A stretch of 64,000 bases of DNA from Tetradesmus obliquus (lineage: Eukaryota > Chlorophyta > Chlorophyceae > Sphaeropleales > Scenedesmaceae), in the NCBI GenBank assembly GCA_030272155.1, contig CP126194.1, forward strand, positions 2,161,501-2,225,500. The letters are read 5' to 3'. The position numbers were made by a program, and so were the translations under genes. The notes beneath the pieces are model-generated. The model saw nothing but the letters and a program-made list of their open reading frames with translations. It was not told the origin of the DNA and made no database searches. Positions 49,310-61,319 of the stretch are shown here, in pieces; positions within the stretch are counted from its first letter, which is position 1, and each line of letters starts with the position of its first letter.

Positions 49310-51329
49310 ATGGGAAAGCCAGGGCCTAGAAAAACCAGGGGCGTTGTGGGGATCGAAGAAAGCAGCGAGGATGATGACAAACCGGTTGCTCAAACGATGC
49401 TGCCTAGACAGGTAGGATGCTGCTACTACCACAGCTGCTGTACAATGCAACTGTTTTTCAGCATAGGTCCTTTTATCGTCGGATTACCTTGCTTACACCT
49501 TGCTGAGAGATGTCAGTGACAGGAAACTGAGCTTTCGCAGTGCATAAGCATCACACAAGCACCCTGTTTGCAACTGCAGAGTCATGAAGGGGGTGATGCA
49601 GCAGCAGACAAGGCGCCAAAGCGTCAGCGCACAGCATCAGAAGATGGCGCCAGGCGTGCACGCGGTGCAGCAGCAGCAGCAGCAGAGCCAAGTGCAGATC
49701 ATCAGCAGGCACACCCAGCAGCCGAAACAGTAGCAGCAGTAGCAGCAGATGCCATGGAAGTGGATGAGCAGGAGCAGCAGCAGCAGCAGGAGGCTGAGAC
49801 AGCAGCACACCCACAGCAGCACGACAGCAAGGAGCTCGACACCCCTTTTGCTGCCGCCATGGAAGGCGCGTTCCCAGCCCCGCCCCACGCCCACAGCTCA
49901 GGCGATGGCGCTGCTGCTAATGCTGCTGCGGGTTATGCTGCTGGTGAGGCCGCGCCTGCAGCAGCAGGCAGCGGGCGGCAGCGGCACTCCAGCAGGCAGC
50001 ACAAGGCAGTGCAGCAGCAGCTGCAGCCGGAGCGCACAGTGAGCAGGAGCCTCAGCAGCATGTCGAGCTACAAGCTGGGAAACACGCCTTTCCTTCGGAA
50101 GGATAAGATTGAGAGGATGGAGAAGGCGCGTATGCCGTGGCACGGCGCTGATGACAACTGGGGCGAAGGCTTCCCTGGGTGTGAGTAGGCTTGCCGGTGG
50201 CAGCAGGCGAAGATATCCAGCCACGAAAATAGCTGCAGGAGTGCGTGAGGTGCTTGAGGTTGAGCAATGCATGCAGCTGCACTTGGAGTCTGGCAGTTGT
50301 ACCAGTACCTGGCAGGTAATGCTGTGCAGTAAGCACAGCGCTGGTGCAGCGCTTGCTGGCATCTTGTATGCTGATTGATCAGATCAGCTGGTATGCAGGT
50401 ACCTGCACGACCAGCTGCTTTGCACACCCCCTGTTTGTCGCAGCATGTCGATGTGCCCACACACACCCTCTGTTTGATGCTGGCTAATCCCCAAGCACGC
50501 TCAGTGCGCCAAATTCGTCATGCAGCAGCGTGCTTGCGCTGCTTGCGCTTATTGCTGCAGTGCCTGCGGTCGTTGCCGTCTTGCAGTGAGGGGCCAGCTG
50601 CCGCCTGGTGCGGAGGCCATAACAGAGCCGCCGCTGCGCGAAGCTTCGGTCGGTTGGGGCATCTGGGTGTTTTACGAGGATCCGCCAGCCGACGAACAGC
50701 AGGAAGAGGACGAGCAGCAGGAGCAGGATGAGCAGCAGCAGCAGCAGCAAGAACCAAAGGCAGAGGAGGCCGAGCAGCCGCAGGAGCCCTTGGCCGGGCA
50801 ATGGTGGCGAGGCATGGTGTGGTGGTTCCCCAGTAAGGAGGCTAAATACAAGGTGCGCGTGACCTGCACTTGACACTGCACAACCGGGCAAGCATGCGTT
50901 TGCCCGGCTGTATCTCCTCTGCCGTGCTGCCAGACGGCCTTGCACCGCCCATAACAGCATCTTGCAAGCTGCACCTGCTGTGCCCAAGGTCCGCGTGGCG
51001 CTTAACATACATGCTGTCCTGCCCTGCCCTGCCCTGCCATCACTGCTTTGCTTGCATCTGGCACCCACTGTCCAGCTGGTTATGGAGGACGGGGAGTATC
51101 TTCCCAACGTGACAGTACCAACAATGACGGACTACCTGAAGAAAGGAGAAGCATTCTTCAGCCGTCCGCCCTGCAACTGGCCGCTGCCGCAGCACCTGCT
51201 GGGAGAGCAGCCGTCCAGCGCATCCGTAGATGCGCAGGCAGAGCAGCAGCAGCAGCATGAGCAGGAGGCGGCAGCTGCCTCAGGCAAGCGCGCCAAGCAG
51301 CAGACGCACAAGCAGGAGCACCGCAAGCC

Positions 51330-51363
<34 letters not shown>

Positions 51364-52890
51364 GTAAAAGACGAGCAGGCTGCCCTGGGTGGTGCTGAAG
51401 CTCAAGCAGCAGCAGATGATGAGGCCATGCAGCCGGCTACAGCGGCTGCTGAGCAGCCGCGGCAACCTGCCAAGCAGCAGCACCACAAGCAGCAGCAGCA
51501 GCAACAGCAGCGGCCGCACAGCGGGCAGCAGCACAAGAAGCAGCAGCAGCAGCAGCAGCCAGGGCCACACAGCCAGGGGCAGAAGCAGTGCAAGCACAGC
51601 GCGGCAGGCGGCAGCAGGCCAGCTGGCAGCAAGCCGCAGCCGCCAGCCAGCCCTGGCTTACCTAGCGCTGAGGCTGCTGCTGCCGCAGCTACAGCAGCAG
51701 CAGCCGGCCTCTCGCCTCAAAAGGCTGCTGCTGCTGCCGGCCAGCAGCGGGCTAGGTCAGTGTCTGCCAGGCCGCTGCCGCCGCTGCGCCAGCAGCAGCC
51801 TGATCTGTCCGGCCTGTCAGCTGATGCTGCCAGGCTGGCTGGCTGCCTGCTGAAGCTGCGAGATGGCACGGAGTTGGTGAAGCAGGGCCTGGCTCTGCAG
51901 AAGCAGGCTCTGCAGGAGCTGCCTGCTGGCTTGACCTCTGAGCAGGTCTCACGTTATGCCAGGGAGGTGAAGACTGCATTGTCTGTTGGCGAGGACAAGA
52001 CAGGCGCCCAGCTGCTGACAACTGTGAAGCACCTGGCAGAAGACCACTGGGGCCTGCTGCCAGGCAGCCAGGAGGTGCATGGCAGCGCAGAGCAGCTGTA
52101 CCAGCAGATGCTGCAGAAGCGCAAGCCGCCTGGCACACCCAGCAAGGCAGCAGCAGCAGCTGCAGCAGTGAAGCAGGAGGGAGAGTGGGCGGCAGCAGCG
52201 GCAGGCGGCAGCAGCGCGTCCCTGCAGGACCTGGCTGCAGCAGGCGCGGGTGGTGGGTTGGGCAAGCGCGGCAGGGATGGCAGCATTAAGCAGGAGCATG
52301 CAGCTGCTGCTGCTGCAGAGCAGCCGTCGCCCAGCTACCAGCAGGACGCTGATGAGGAGCCAGGCGCAGCAGCAGGCGTGGATGGTGGCGGCAAAGGCAC
52401 CTGGGACTTGGCTCACTTCCAGAGCTTGGTGCCTGTGCGCTGCCTGGACGATCCCCTTAGGGATACGGCTGTAGCGCTGCTGTCCGCAGTGCTACAGCCG
52501 CCGGCCGCTGCTTCACCATTTGCGCTGGCTCATGAGCTTGAGGCGAAGCTGCATGACCAGCATGGCATGATTGGGCCCGGCAAGCACATGTACCTGCGGC
52601 ACCTGTACATGATCTGGTGTGTGCTTGGCGGGCGGGAGCTGGCAGCAGCAGCAGAGGCAGCGCAGCGAGCGCGCGCGGCAGCAGCAGAGGGTGGTGACGA
52701 GGACGCAGCCGCGGCAGCGGCAGCAGCGGATAAGGCTGTTGCTGCTGCGCGTGCTGAGCTGGAGGGGGTGCCTGGCGTTGCAGATGCTGCTGCTGTGCGT
52801 GCTGCGCTGCTGGAGGGTGCCGCGAGTGTGGAGGAGCTGTTTGATATGACACGCACGCAGCTGGGCTTTGACCAGCAGCGAGACAAGTAA
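49310..52890 (+). CDS. Nuclear poly-Gln protein with Tudor/PWWP-like domain
   Basis: Four exons: 49310-49411, 49580-50180, 50587-50852 and 51076-52890, giving 927 codons in phase. The N terminus is basic, then acidic (GIEESSEDDD), with a possible nuclear signal (KAPKRQR). A Tudor/PWWP-like barrel is split across exons 3 and 4: VGWGIWVFYEDPP, an acidic poly-Glu/Gln insert, QWWRGMVWWFPSKEAKYK, then LVMEDGEYLPNVTVPTMTDYL, where the pattern W-x-G-M-V-x-W and the late MEDG suggest chromatin or methyl-lysine reading. Long Gln/Ala runs follow, then two helical blocks (LAGCLLKLRDGTELVKQGLA to LLTTVKHLAEDHWGLLPG, and LAHFQSLVPVRCLDDPLRDT to LRHLYMIWCVLGG) that I cannot assign. A role in chromatin is inferred. 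A TGTAA lies at 52921-52925. Confidence 0.82.
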
Positions 52891-53642
52891 ATCAGGTGTT
52901 TCATAGTCGGGCTGGTGTTGTGTAACACCCACCTTTGGGGTGCACTGCGTGGCACGTGTTATGAGGTGTGGTGCAGCCGCTTCAGCGCCGCGGCAGTGGG
53001 CTGACAGGCGGCCTCTGCTGCTCAGCGAGTTGCTGGCGGCGCATGTGGGCGGAGCACGCTGCGGTCAACGCGGCTGCTGCTGACCAAAGCAAAGATGCCA
53101 GTGTGTTGTAAGGGTCTTGCGCTGCAGATGCTGCTGTCCTGCATTATTACTAATACTAGTAGGGGCTGTTGTGCATGTGTTCGGATGGTATGTAAGGCAA
53201 GATGTAGCTTTGAGGCAGCTTGTGACCGAGGTTATGGTGTCTCACAGTGTTTACCGCCTTCAGTGTCATCAGTGTGTGCCGGTGATGGCAGTACTGTGGT
53301 TGTGGCATGTGGGAGCCAGCCCAGGATGCACCCTGAGTACCATATGGTACATGTATGCCAGGAAAGGTTACCTTCAAGGAAATCAGGCAAGTTCTTGGCG
53401 CCTTGTGGCGTATCAGCAGGTGTGTACGGCGTTGATCCGGCTGAATTTGGTGTGCTCAGACTGTAGAGCAAGATAACACGTGTTACGTGGGGTATGCAAT
53501 TCAGCAGAATCCCAGGACGTGACGGACCAAGGTAACATGCGTGCTGCTTGTAAGTGCGGTTGTGGCGGCGTGAATACCCACTTTACTTTCCGTCTGGTCA
53601 GCAACGTTACTTATACTGAACCCAGCACCACCCTCTCGCGCA
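52891..53642. other. Intergenic region
   Basis: No gene recognised. It contains the 3' end of the Tudor-like gene and the upstream region of the second F-box/LRR gene. Confidence 0.45.
52921..52925 (+). terminator. Polyadenylation signal TGTAA
   Basis: TGTAA 31 bp after the stop codon of the Tudor-like gene, the closest such spacing in the window. Chlorophyte mRNAs are usually cleaved about 10-15 nt further on. Confidence 0.5.
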
Positions 53643-56600
53643 ATGGACTGTCTGACGACCTTGCCTCCGGAAGTGCTGCAGAGACTGCTCAGCAAGCTCG
53701 ATCAAACAACGCTGATAGGAGTTGTTCCGTCTGTTTGCAAGACGCTGCGGAGCCAAGCGCTAGCAGTTGCTGCATCGGTGTCAGTAGGGCTAGAACGCAA
53801 GGCAGCAGCAGACAGGTTTGCAGCCTGGGTAGCCAAGCACGGCCACACTGCCCTAGCATCGCTGGAGGTGCTTGCTCCGAGCAATGTACACGTTCAGCTT
53901 CCTTTCTCAGCGACAGCGCAGCAGCTGCAGCGTCTGGTGCTTGCAGGAGGCCGTTACAACCAGCAAGCCATATGTTTTGAAGCAGCTGCGCAGCTCACCA
54001 GTCTGGAGATAGCAGGCGTGACAGCGGACCACGGTCTGCTGCACCGCATAGCAGTGCTGACAAGCCTGCAATCTTTGGCACTGCACAACATTGACAGCGG
54101 TCCCATGATAGGTGCGCAGTAGCCTTGCCTTGCCAGCAGCAGCACACCTCAACAAGCACCACAGCACGCCTGTTTACAGCAGCAGCAGCAGCGAGCGGTT
54201 GCTGCAACCATACTATATCGAAAGCAGCTATATGGTCTATGCTTGCCTCTGTCACAGGTATGCCATGTTTGCCAGATGCTGTGCCTCATAGACCAAACAG
54301 GTGGCGTATGCGTGCCTGGCAGCATGCGCTCCGCAACACATGCATCATCCGCAAGGTCACCACCACCATGTGCATCTCCGCGCTGCGGCCGCTGACACGC
54401 AGATGCTGCCAGCAGACAGCGCACTGTAGCTGGTGCACAGCTGGCCTGGTCGCAACTAACCCAGCTGACAGCACTGAGCTGCTGCCAGTGTGACCTCAGT
54501 GACGCAGCAGTAGCAGGACTCACCGTATCCCTGACCAAACTGCAGCGCCTGGACCTATCAGGGAACCAAATCAGGCAGCCTGCGGCGCTGCTGCCGCCGC
54601 CGCCAGGGCTCACCCTCCTGACCATCAGCAACAATCACCAGCACCTGGACATCAGCCAGCTACTGGCAGCTGCAGCTGCACTGCAGGCCAGCGAGAGCTC
54701 TGCTGTTGAGGCAGCTGATGCAGCTGCCATACATGCAGGCAGCAGCACTGAAGGCATGGATGTGTGCGATAAGCAGCAGCAGCAGCAGCAGCAGCAGCTG
54801 GGTGGTCTACAGCACCTGGAGGTGTCTGGCCTGGCCCTCAGTGAGCCCCACCTGCTGACTGGGCTGCAGGCGCTGACTCATCTGGTGGCAAAGGATCTCA
54901 AGGTGAGGCTAGCGCAACAAAAGTTTCAGGGGTTTTGCCTGCTTTTCATCAGGCGCTGGGGCTTTGTAGGTGCCGCCCTGCACCCGCAAACTGTTTGGAG
55001 CGATGGATGGTGGTGTACCTTGCATGCAGTGCACATGCCACCTCTGCCTGCGGACTGCGACCTGCGGCAGCACAACACACAAATGAGGTGTCTCAGGTGC
55101 TAAAACCAAAGAACGCGTTAATCACAGGCTGCAGATGAGGCACCCCGTGTACAGTAGGCACTGTTCCCACGCACTCATCTTGCATGCCCTTGCTCTCAGG
55201 TGGACAACCCGCCGCTGCTGCTGGAGGCTCTGGCGCCGCTGTCAGCGCTGCGCCACTTAGAGCTGCGAGGCACCTTCCGCAAACGACCCGGCAGCGTGGC
55301 AGACCCAGCTTCACTGTCACTGGCGCTCACTGACAAGCAGCACCTGAGCTTCCTGGATTTGGGCCAGAACCGCATCCATGAGCTGGGAGCAGCAGCTCAG
55401 CCGGGTGGCAGCTTTGGCACGGCACTGATGACGCCGCCGTGGCAGCTGCCAGAGCTGCAGGTGTGTCTGCAACAGGGTCTTAAATAGCGCCGTTTCGTTT
55501 ATTATGTGATTGGCTAGCAAGCAAGACACAGAAACAGAGGACTAGGGCTATGAGATTCTCTTGTGGGTCTCGCTGTGTGACTGTGTGCTTGAACATGCTG
55601 CCTGTGCGCTGAACACATGTGTGGACGTCATTGCCAGTATCTATATAGTCTCAGGCTCACGCTATGGACCTTCCTGTGCCGTGTCTTTGCTGCCGGTTCG
55701 CCTGTGCTGCACAGGTGCTGCTGCTGGACTGCCTGCCCCTCAGCAGAGGCACAGCGGATGACTTCCCACAGTATCGCATGCAGGCGCACGACCTGCAGCA
55801 GCTGCCGCGCAGCTGCCCCAGCTTGCAGCAGCTGGACCTGCGTGGCCGCATCCATGGCGAAGTCAGCGGCAGGGAGCTGCAGCCACTGCTGCAGCTTGCA
55901 GGAACTTTGACCAGCCTCTCGCTGGGCGGCGGGGAGTTTGACCGAGGTTTGACTTGCAGCTGGGTTGTGCGTGACGATGCGCTGAGCGTCGTCTGTCAGC
56001 TGACTCGGCTGGAGAGTTTGACTGTTGTAAATGCGAGTGACGTCAGCGATGTGGGCCTGTTGAGCCTGTGCAAGCTGAAGCAGCTGCGGGAGTTGAGGGT
56101 GCTGCAGCTGCCTGCAGATGAAGAGGCAGTGAGTGAGGTGCTGGCCCCCAGGACTAGGGCTGGCGAGCGAGAGATCAAGCTGTCAACAAAGGTGAATGCT
56201 CCACCACCAGCAGAGACGAAAGGCTGTGACCACTTGTACATGTTCACCCATGTTCCTTGGAGTTTCGTTTCTTGCCAGCATACTGCCCAACGTTGACAAG
56301 TGGTAGTTTGTGACATGCATGGCAGCGCTGACAGCAGCAGCTGCAGCAGCACTTTGGTGTGGAGCGCAGCTAGCAAGTTAGCAGTTGCAGCAGTCGTGCT
56401 CATGGTTGGCAGAGAATGGCTGTCATGCGCAACGACTCTGCTTGCCTCAATGACTTGCAACCTGCTGTTGTGTCGTGCTGCCGTGTGCTGCAGCGCCACA
56501 AGGCGCCCAACGTGTGGCAGCAGCTGCTCACGCGCTGCAACCGCAGCCCAGCCTGCCTCAGGGCACGGCAGAAGGAGCTGGAGCAGGAGCTGGCAGCAGC

Positions 56601-56993
56601 ACACAAAGGTACGCCAAGGCGGCCGCTGCTGCTGCTGCTGCTGTCGCTCCTGCTGTCGTGGGAAGAGTGCCGTTGGATTCAGCCGCTAGGTACCTTGTGT
56701 CAGCTGGGACTTTGCAACAACCTCTGTGCAAAACGCCTGCCTTGCTATGCATTGCACATGGAGGAGCCAGCAAAGCTCCAGGTCCTAGTGTTTAGAGTGC
56801 GTTTCCTGCAACAACTGCACCTGACAGTGCCTTGCTCTTTATGCTTATCTCCTGCTTGCGTGCAGTGGCTGCCAAGGAGCGCAGGCGTGCTGCTGCTGCT
56901 GAGCGGGACGCTGCTGCTGCTCAGGGGGAGGTGGCGGCGCTGCGGCAGCAGCTGGCAGAGCTGCAGGCAGCCAACAGCCAGGGCAGCCAGTGA
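53643..56993 (+). CDS. F-box/LRR protein with C-terminal coiled coil
   Basis: Six exons: 53643-54111, 54430-54902, 55200-55460, 55715-56191, 56494-56608 and 56866-56993, giving 640 codons. It starts with a short F-box (MDCLTTLPPEVLQRLLSKLD, then VVPSVCKTLRSQA). LRR units follow: LTSLEIAGV, LTALSCCQCDL, LQRLDLSGNQI, LQHLEVSGLAL, LRHLELRGTF, LSFLDLGQNRI, LQQLDLRGRI and LESLTVVNASDV. A 9-Gln run lies within the array. The last two exons encode a basic, then Ala/Glu/Gln-rich coiled coil (RHKAPNVWQQLLTRC, then KELEQELAAAHK and VAALRQQLAELQAA). The acceptor of exon 2 (GTAG at 54429) was chosen because it restores phase and joins an LRR. It is related in plan to the F-box/LRR gene at 38232 but not a recent copy. 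Confidence 0.83.
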
Positions 56994-57645
56994 TGCAGTG
57001 TTGTGCGGTTCACGATAGATGCTACCCACCAATCGTAGCGTGACTGTTAATATACGTGCTTGTTTGGTGAGGCAGGTAGCGGGTTACGGCAGGGGCTGGT
57101 GTGTACGGTTGGCGGCTCCGCCCTTGCCTTGTTCCCTGCCTCGCTAGGCATGGTGCAGCTGTCCAGTTCTTTGACCTTTGTCAGGCATGCGCAGCGGCCC
57201 ATCAGCTGGAGGTTGTGTCAGCAGCCGAGCTTAAACAGGAGATCCTGCACATTGCAGTGGTCAACTACCCAAGTGCGACACTCTGCTGTGCAGCCTGCGT
57301 ACGGTGGCCTGTGTTACGTTAGTACCAGTTATGTGTGATGGCAGGTGTGACCTTGCCCGTGACTTGCCCACAATTTCACAGCGTAACACTACACTATAGT
57401 CTTTACATGCTGGATTTTGGCTGGCTGCGACCATCGGTGCATTGGGCGCTAAAAGTACGGGTGCAGCAGCCTGTGGCCACATTCACTCGCCATCCCATCC
57501 AGCTTCATTCTGTGTCCTGGGGAAATCATACCGTTGAGATACTCCTTTGTAAGGTTTTGTCGTGTTAGTCCTCTGTCCTCGCTCATCGTTTGGCCAGCTG
57601 ACCTGCGGTCACCCCTTTTGCTCCCATTTGCAATTGCGGCCAAAG
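56994..57645. other. Intergenic region
   Basis: No gene recognised. It has a TGTAA at 57548-57552, about 555 bp past the upstream stop and before the ABCF gene start. The promoter of the latter should be here. Confidence 0.4.
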
Positions 57646-60600
57646 ATGAAGACCTGCAGCGGCCTGCGGGCAAGTTCTAGGCAAAATGTCAATGGAATTG
57701 CCACTTCGCGTAGCCGTTTGATCAGGAGCCACACCGTTACCCCACAGCAGCAGCAGCTGCAGCAGCATGGAGGTGTCAGCCCAATAGCGCTGCTCTCACA
57801 CGTCCCAACAGATGCAAGCAGCAGCAGGTGCAGCATGGTTTGCCAGGCAGCAGCTACAGCTGTCGCACCAGCCGCAGCAGCAGCCGTGGGTGCTCGGCGT
57901 GGAGAGACAGCAGGTGCTGTGCTTGTCCTGGAGGATGTGACCATGCAGGTGCGCTCGCGCAATGAGCAGCCACAGTAACCATGCGCAGTTGGGTGATGGA
58001 GTGTCAGTGCATAAGCAGCCGCCCTGTTGGCAGCCACCTGCTGTGAAGTGCCGTGCGCAGCACACCTGCTGCGCATCACTGCGGCATCAGCTCCCTGTTG
58101 CCAGCCACTGCTGCATCTTGCTGCTGTCACCATGTTTCCTGTCAGCGCGCACCTGTTGAACACTCCACTTTCAGCATAGTGCTGCCAGCCCCACCTACAC
58201 TGTGTACACACAGCTCTTGCCTCACCAGAGTTTTTGGGGAACCCTGCAAGGCTGTCTTCACTTTCCTGTTACCGCTCCGTTGGGCCACGGGGCCGATGGC
58301 GTTGATGCTATTGCTTGATGGGTAACATGATGATCATGAAGCCTGTCTTCACCCTGCAGAATTGGTCATAAAGTATTACTTCCAAAATGGACCCCACCAT
58401 CAACAAAGTTGCTGTTGCCCCTGCCTGCTCACGTATCACAGGCTGGCGAGCGGGACCTGCTCACAGACGCCTCCTGGAAGCTGATGCCAGGTCAGCGCGC
58501 AGGCCTGGTGGGAGCCAACGGCGCAGGCAAGTCCACACTGCTGAAAGCCATCGCCGGCCTGCGCGGCATCGATTCTGGCAAGCTGCTGATTGCAAACAAC
58601 GTATCGCTGGGGTACCTGGCGCAGACAGCAGTGTCCGGCTCCACGCGTACTGTGTATGACGAGGTCAGGAATGCGATGCAGCAGCTGGTGGCGGCTGAGG
58701 CTGCGATGGTGGCAGCAGCAGCAGCGTTTGAGCACGGGGATCCAACTGCAGCTGACAAGCTCGCAGACGCACAGGCAGATTTCGAGGCAGCCGGCGGCTA
58801 TGATGTGGACCGCAGGATTGGCACAGTGCTCGATGGTTTAGGGTTTTCACGCGAGCAGTGGGACTGGGGCTGCGACAGGTTTAGCGGCGGCTGGCAGATG
58901 CGCATTGCGCTGGCCTGCATGCTGCTGTCGCCGGCCGGGCAGGCTGCTACCGGCAGCGGCAACGGCAGCAGCGCGGGCGTGGGTGGCGGGCTGCTGCTGC
59001 TGGATGAGCCGACAAATCATTTGGATGCAAAGGCGGTGGCGTGGCTGGCGCAGTTTTTGGCTGCTAGTGCTGCCACGCTCATCCTGGTGTCTCACGATGA
59101 GGCGCTGCTTGAAGGGGCCTGCGACCGCATTGTGGAGGTGCGTAGCTGCACATGTTCGTAGCTGTTACAGTGCTTTCAATGATCGCTATGTGCACATGGA
59201 GCATGTGGCATGGGGCAGGGAGCAACGGCGGCTGCGTGGCGTTACACTACCCAGCAGCAGCTGTACTGACGATGCAGTGTGCACAAGCAGTCGTGGGCAT
59301 ACCATTGCGCACCGTTGCTTGCTTTGACAAGTATCAGCTTGCCTGAGCATAGCACACTACCATACACGCCCACGCTGTCGCTGTGTCACTCAAACAACCC
59401 CAAAACAACTTTGAACCCGCAGGTGCGCGGCTGCCAACTGCACCACTACGTGATCGGCTACTAGACACAACACGACTCCAGTTCCTCTCGCATCACTCAA
59501 CAATATTGTCCCTGCAAACCCCAAACTTGACTCGCAGGTGCGCGGCAAGCGCCTGCACCACTATGTGGGCGGCTACTCCAAGTTCCTGTCTCAGCGCGAG
59601 GAGCGCGCCAGCCTTGCGGCAGCCACAGCCGCCAGCCAGGCCGCTGAGATCAAGCGCCTGGAGGACTTCGTGGCACGCTTTGGTGCCAAGGCCAGCAAGG
59701 CCGCAGAGGCGCAGAGCAAGCTCAAGGTAGGGTGATTGATGTGGTTGGTGTTGACATGTGTTGCAAAGTTGGCCAACAGCAGCAGGCGTGGTTGTTACAT
59801 GTGCAGCAAGTTTAGCAGCAGGCACGGGTGGCTGAAGCAGTATTTCAGTGATCTGCTGTTGGGAGGTAGGTTGACATGCTGCACAAGGAGCTGGCGCGCT
59901 GGGCATGTGTCCCTTCAAGCATCACTCGCACATGTAACACTGCTACATGCCAGTTATTGCTCTGCGGCTTCTGTCTTTCCTCGCTCGCGGCTGTGACGCT
60001 CTGTCACTAGTGGCCTGCTGTGCATACTCTCAAAAGCTGCTGCATGCTGCGCTGCATCCTCTTCGTGCTGCCCGCAGCTGCTGGAGAAGCTCAAGAAGGA
60101 GGCAGCAGCAACAGCAGAGCCGCTGTCAGCAGCATCAGGCTCAGGCCCCGGTGATGCGCGCAAGGTCATGCTGCGCTTCCCGCCTCCGCCGCCCTGCTAC
60201 ACGGATGTGCTGACAGTGCAGGGCCTGACGGTGGGCTGGGGCCCAGCACCTGGCAGCGCAGCAGCAGCAGCAGCAGCAGCAGATGCGGCGGCAGCAGCAG
60301 ATGCGGCGGCAGCAGCAGATGCGGCGGCAGCAGCAGATGCGGCGGCAGCAGCAGATGCGGCGGCAGCAGCAGCAGCAGAAGATGCCGCAGCAGCAGCAGC
60401 GCCGCCGTCGAGGCTGGTGCTGCAGGATGTGAGCTTCACTGTGCGCAAGGGCCAGCGGGTGCTGGTGCTGGGGCCGAATGGGGCGGGCAAGAGCACGCTG
60501 ATGAAGACGCTGTGCGGGCGGCTGACGCCGTGGAATGGCGGCGTCAGCCAAGGCCAGGGCGTGAAGCTAGGTGGGTGGCGCTTGGAAAGGGCTTTTGGAG

Positions 60601-61284
60601 ATGCTGCCAGCTGTGCTTGCGGTTGCTGTGGTGGGGTTTAGACCACGTGTTGTTTCGCGGTGCTGTTTATGGCATGCTTCTTTGCTGCATGCAGTGATAG
60701 TCTGGCAGGTTCAGCAGCAGCTTGCCTTCATTAGCAGCTGTGCTGCTGCAGGACCTCAACCCTGAACCACGTGTTGCCAACCCTGAACCCTCCCTGCAGG
60801 CATCTTTGACCAGGATCTGGCGCAGGAGCTGCCACTTGACCAGACCGCACTGGACTACGTATCAGAGGTGGCACGCATAACAGACCCAAGCCTAACCTTG
60901 GAGAAGGTCCGCGCAGCGCTAGGCGCCTTGGGCCTAACCGGCTCGCTGCCGCTGCAGCAGATTGGTAGCTTGTCTGGTGGCGAGAAGGCGCGCGTGGCGC
61001 TTGCGGTGTTTGCGCTGGTGCCCGCAAACGTGCTGCTGCTGGATGAGGCCAGCAACCATTTGGATGCGGCAACGCTGGAGGTGCTAACAGGTGGGCCGTG
61101 TTTTTGGGGTTTGTGGTTCGTGGCTGTTGCTTCAGGGGTTCGGGGGCGGGGACGAGCAAAGCCACCTGTGGACAGGTCAGCGCAAGCCAGTGTGTGCCTG
61201 TTTGGAAACGGGCGATATGTGCTGATTGCAGCCGGCTCATGCGTGCTGTTTGCAAAGTGTTCTTGCTTGGTGACGTTTCACGCT

Positions 61285-61319
<35 letters not shown>

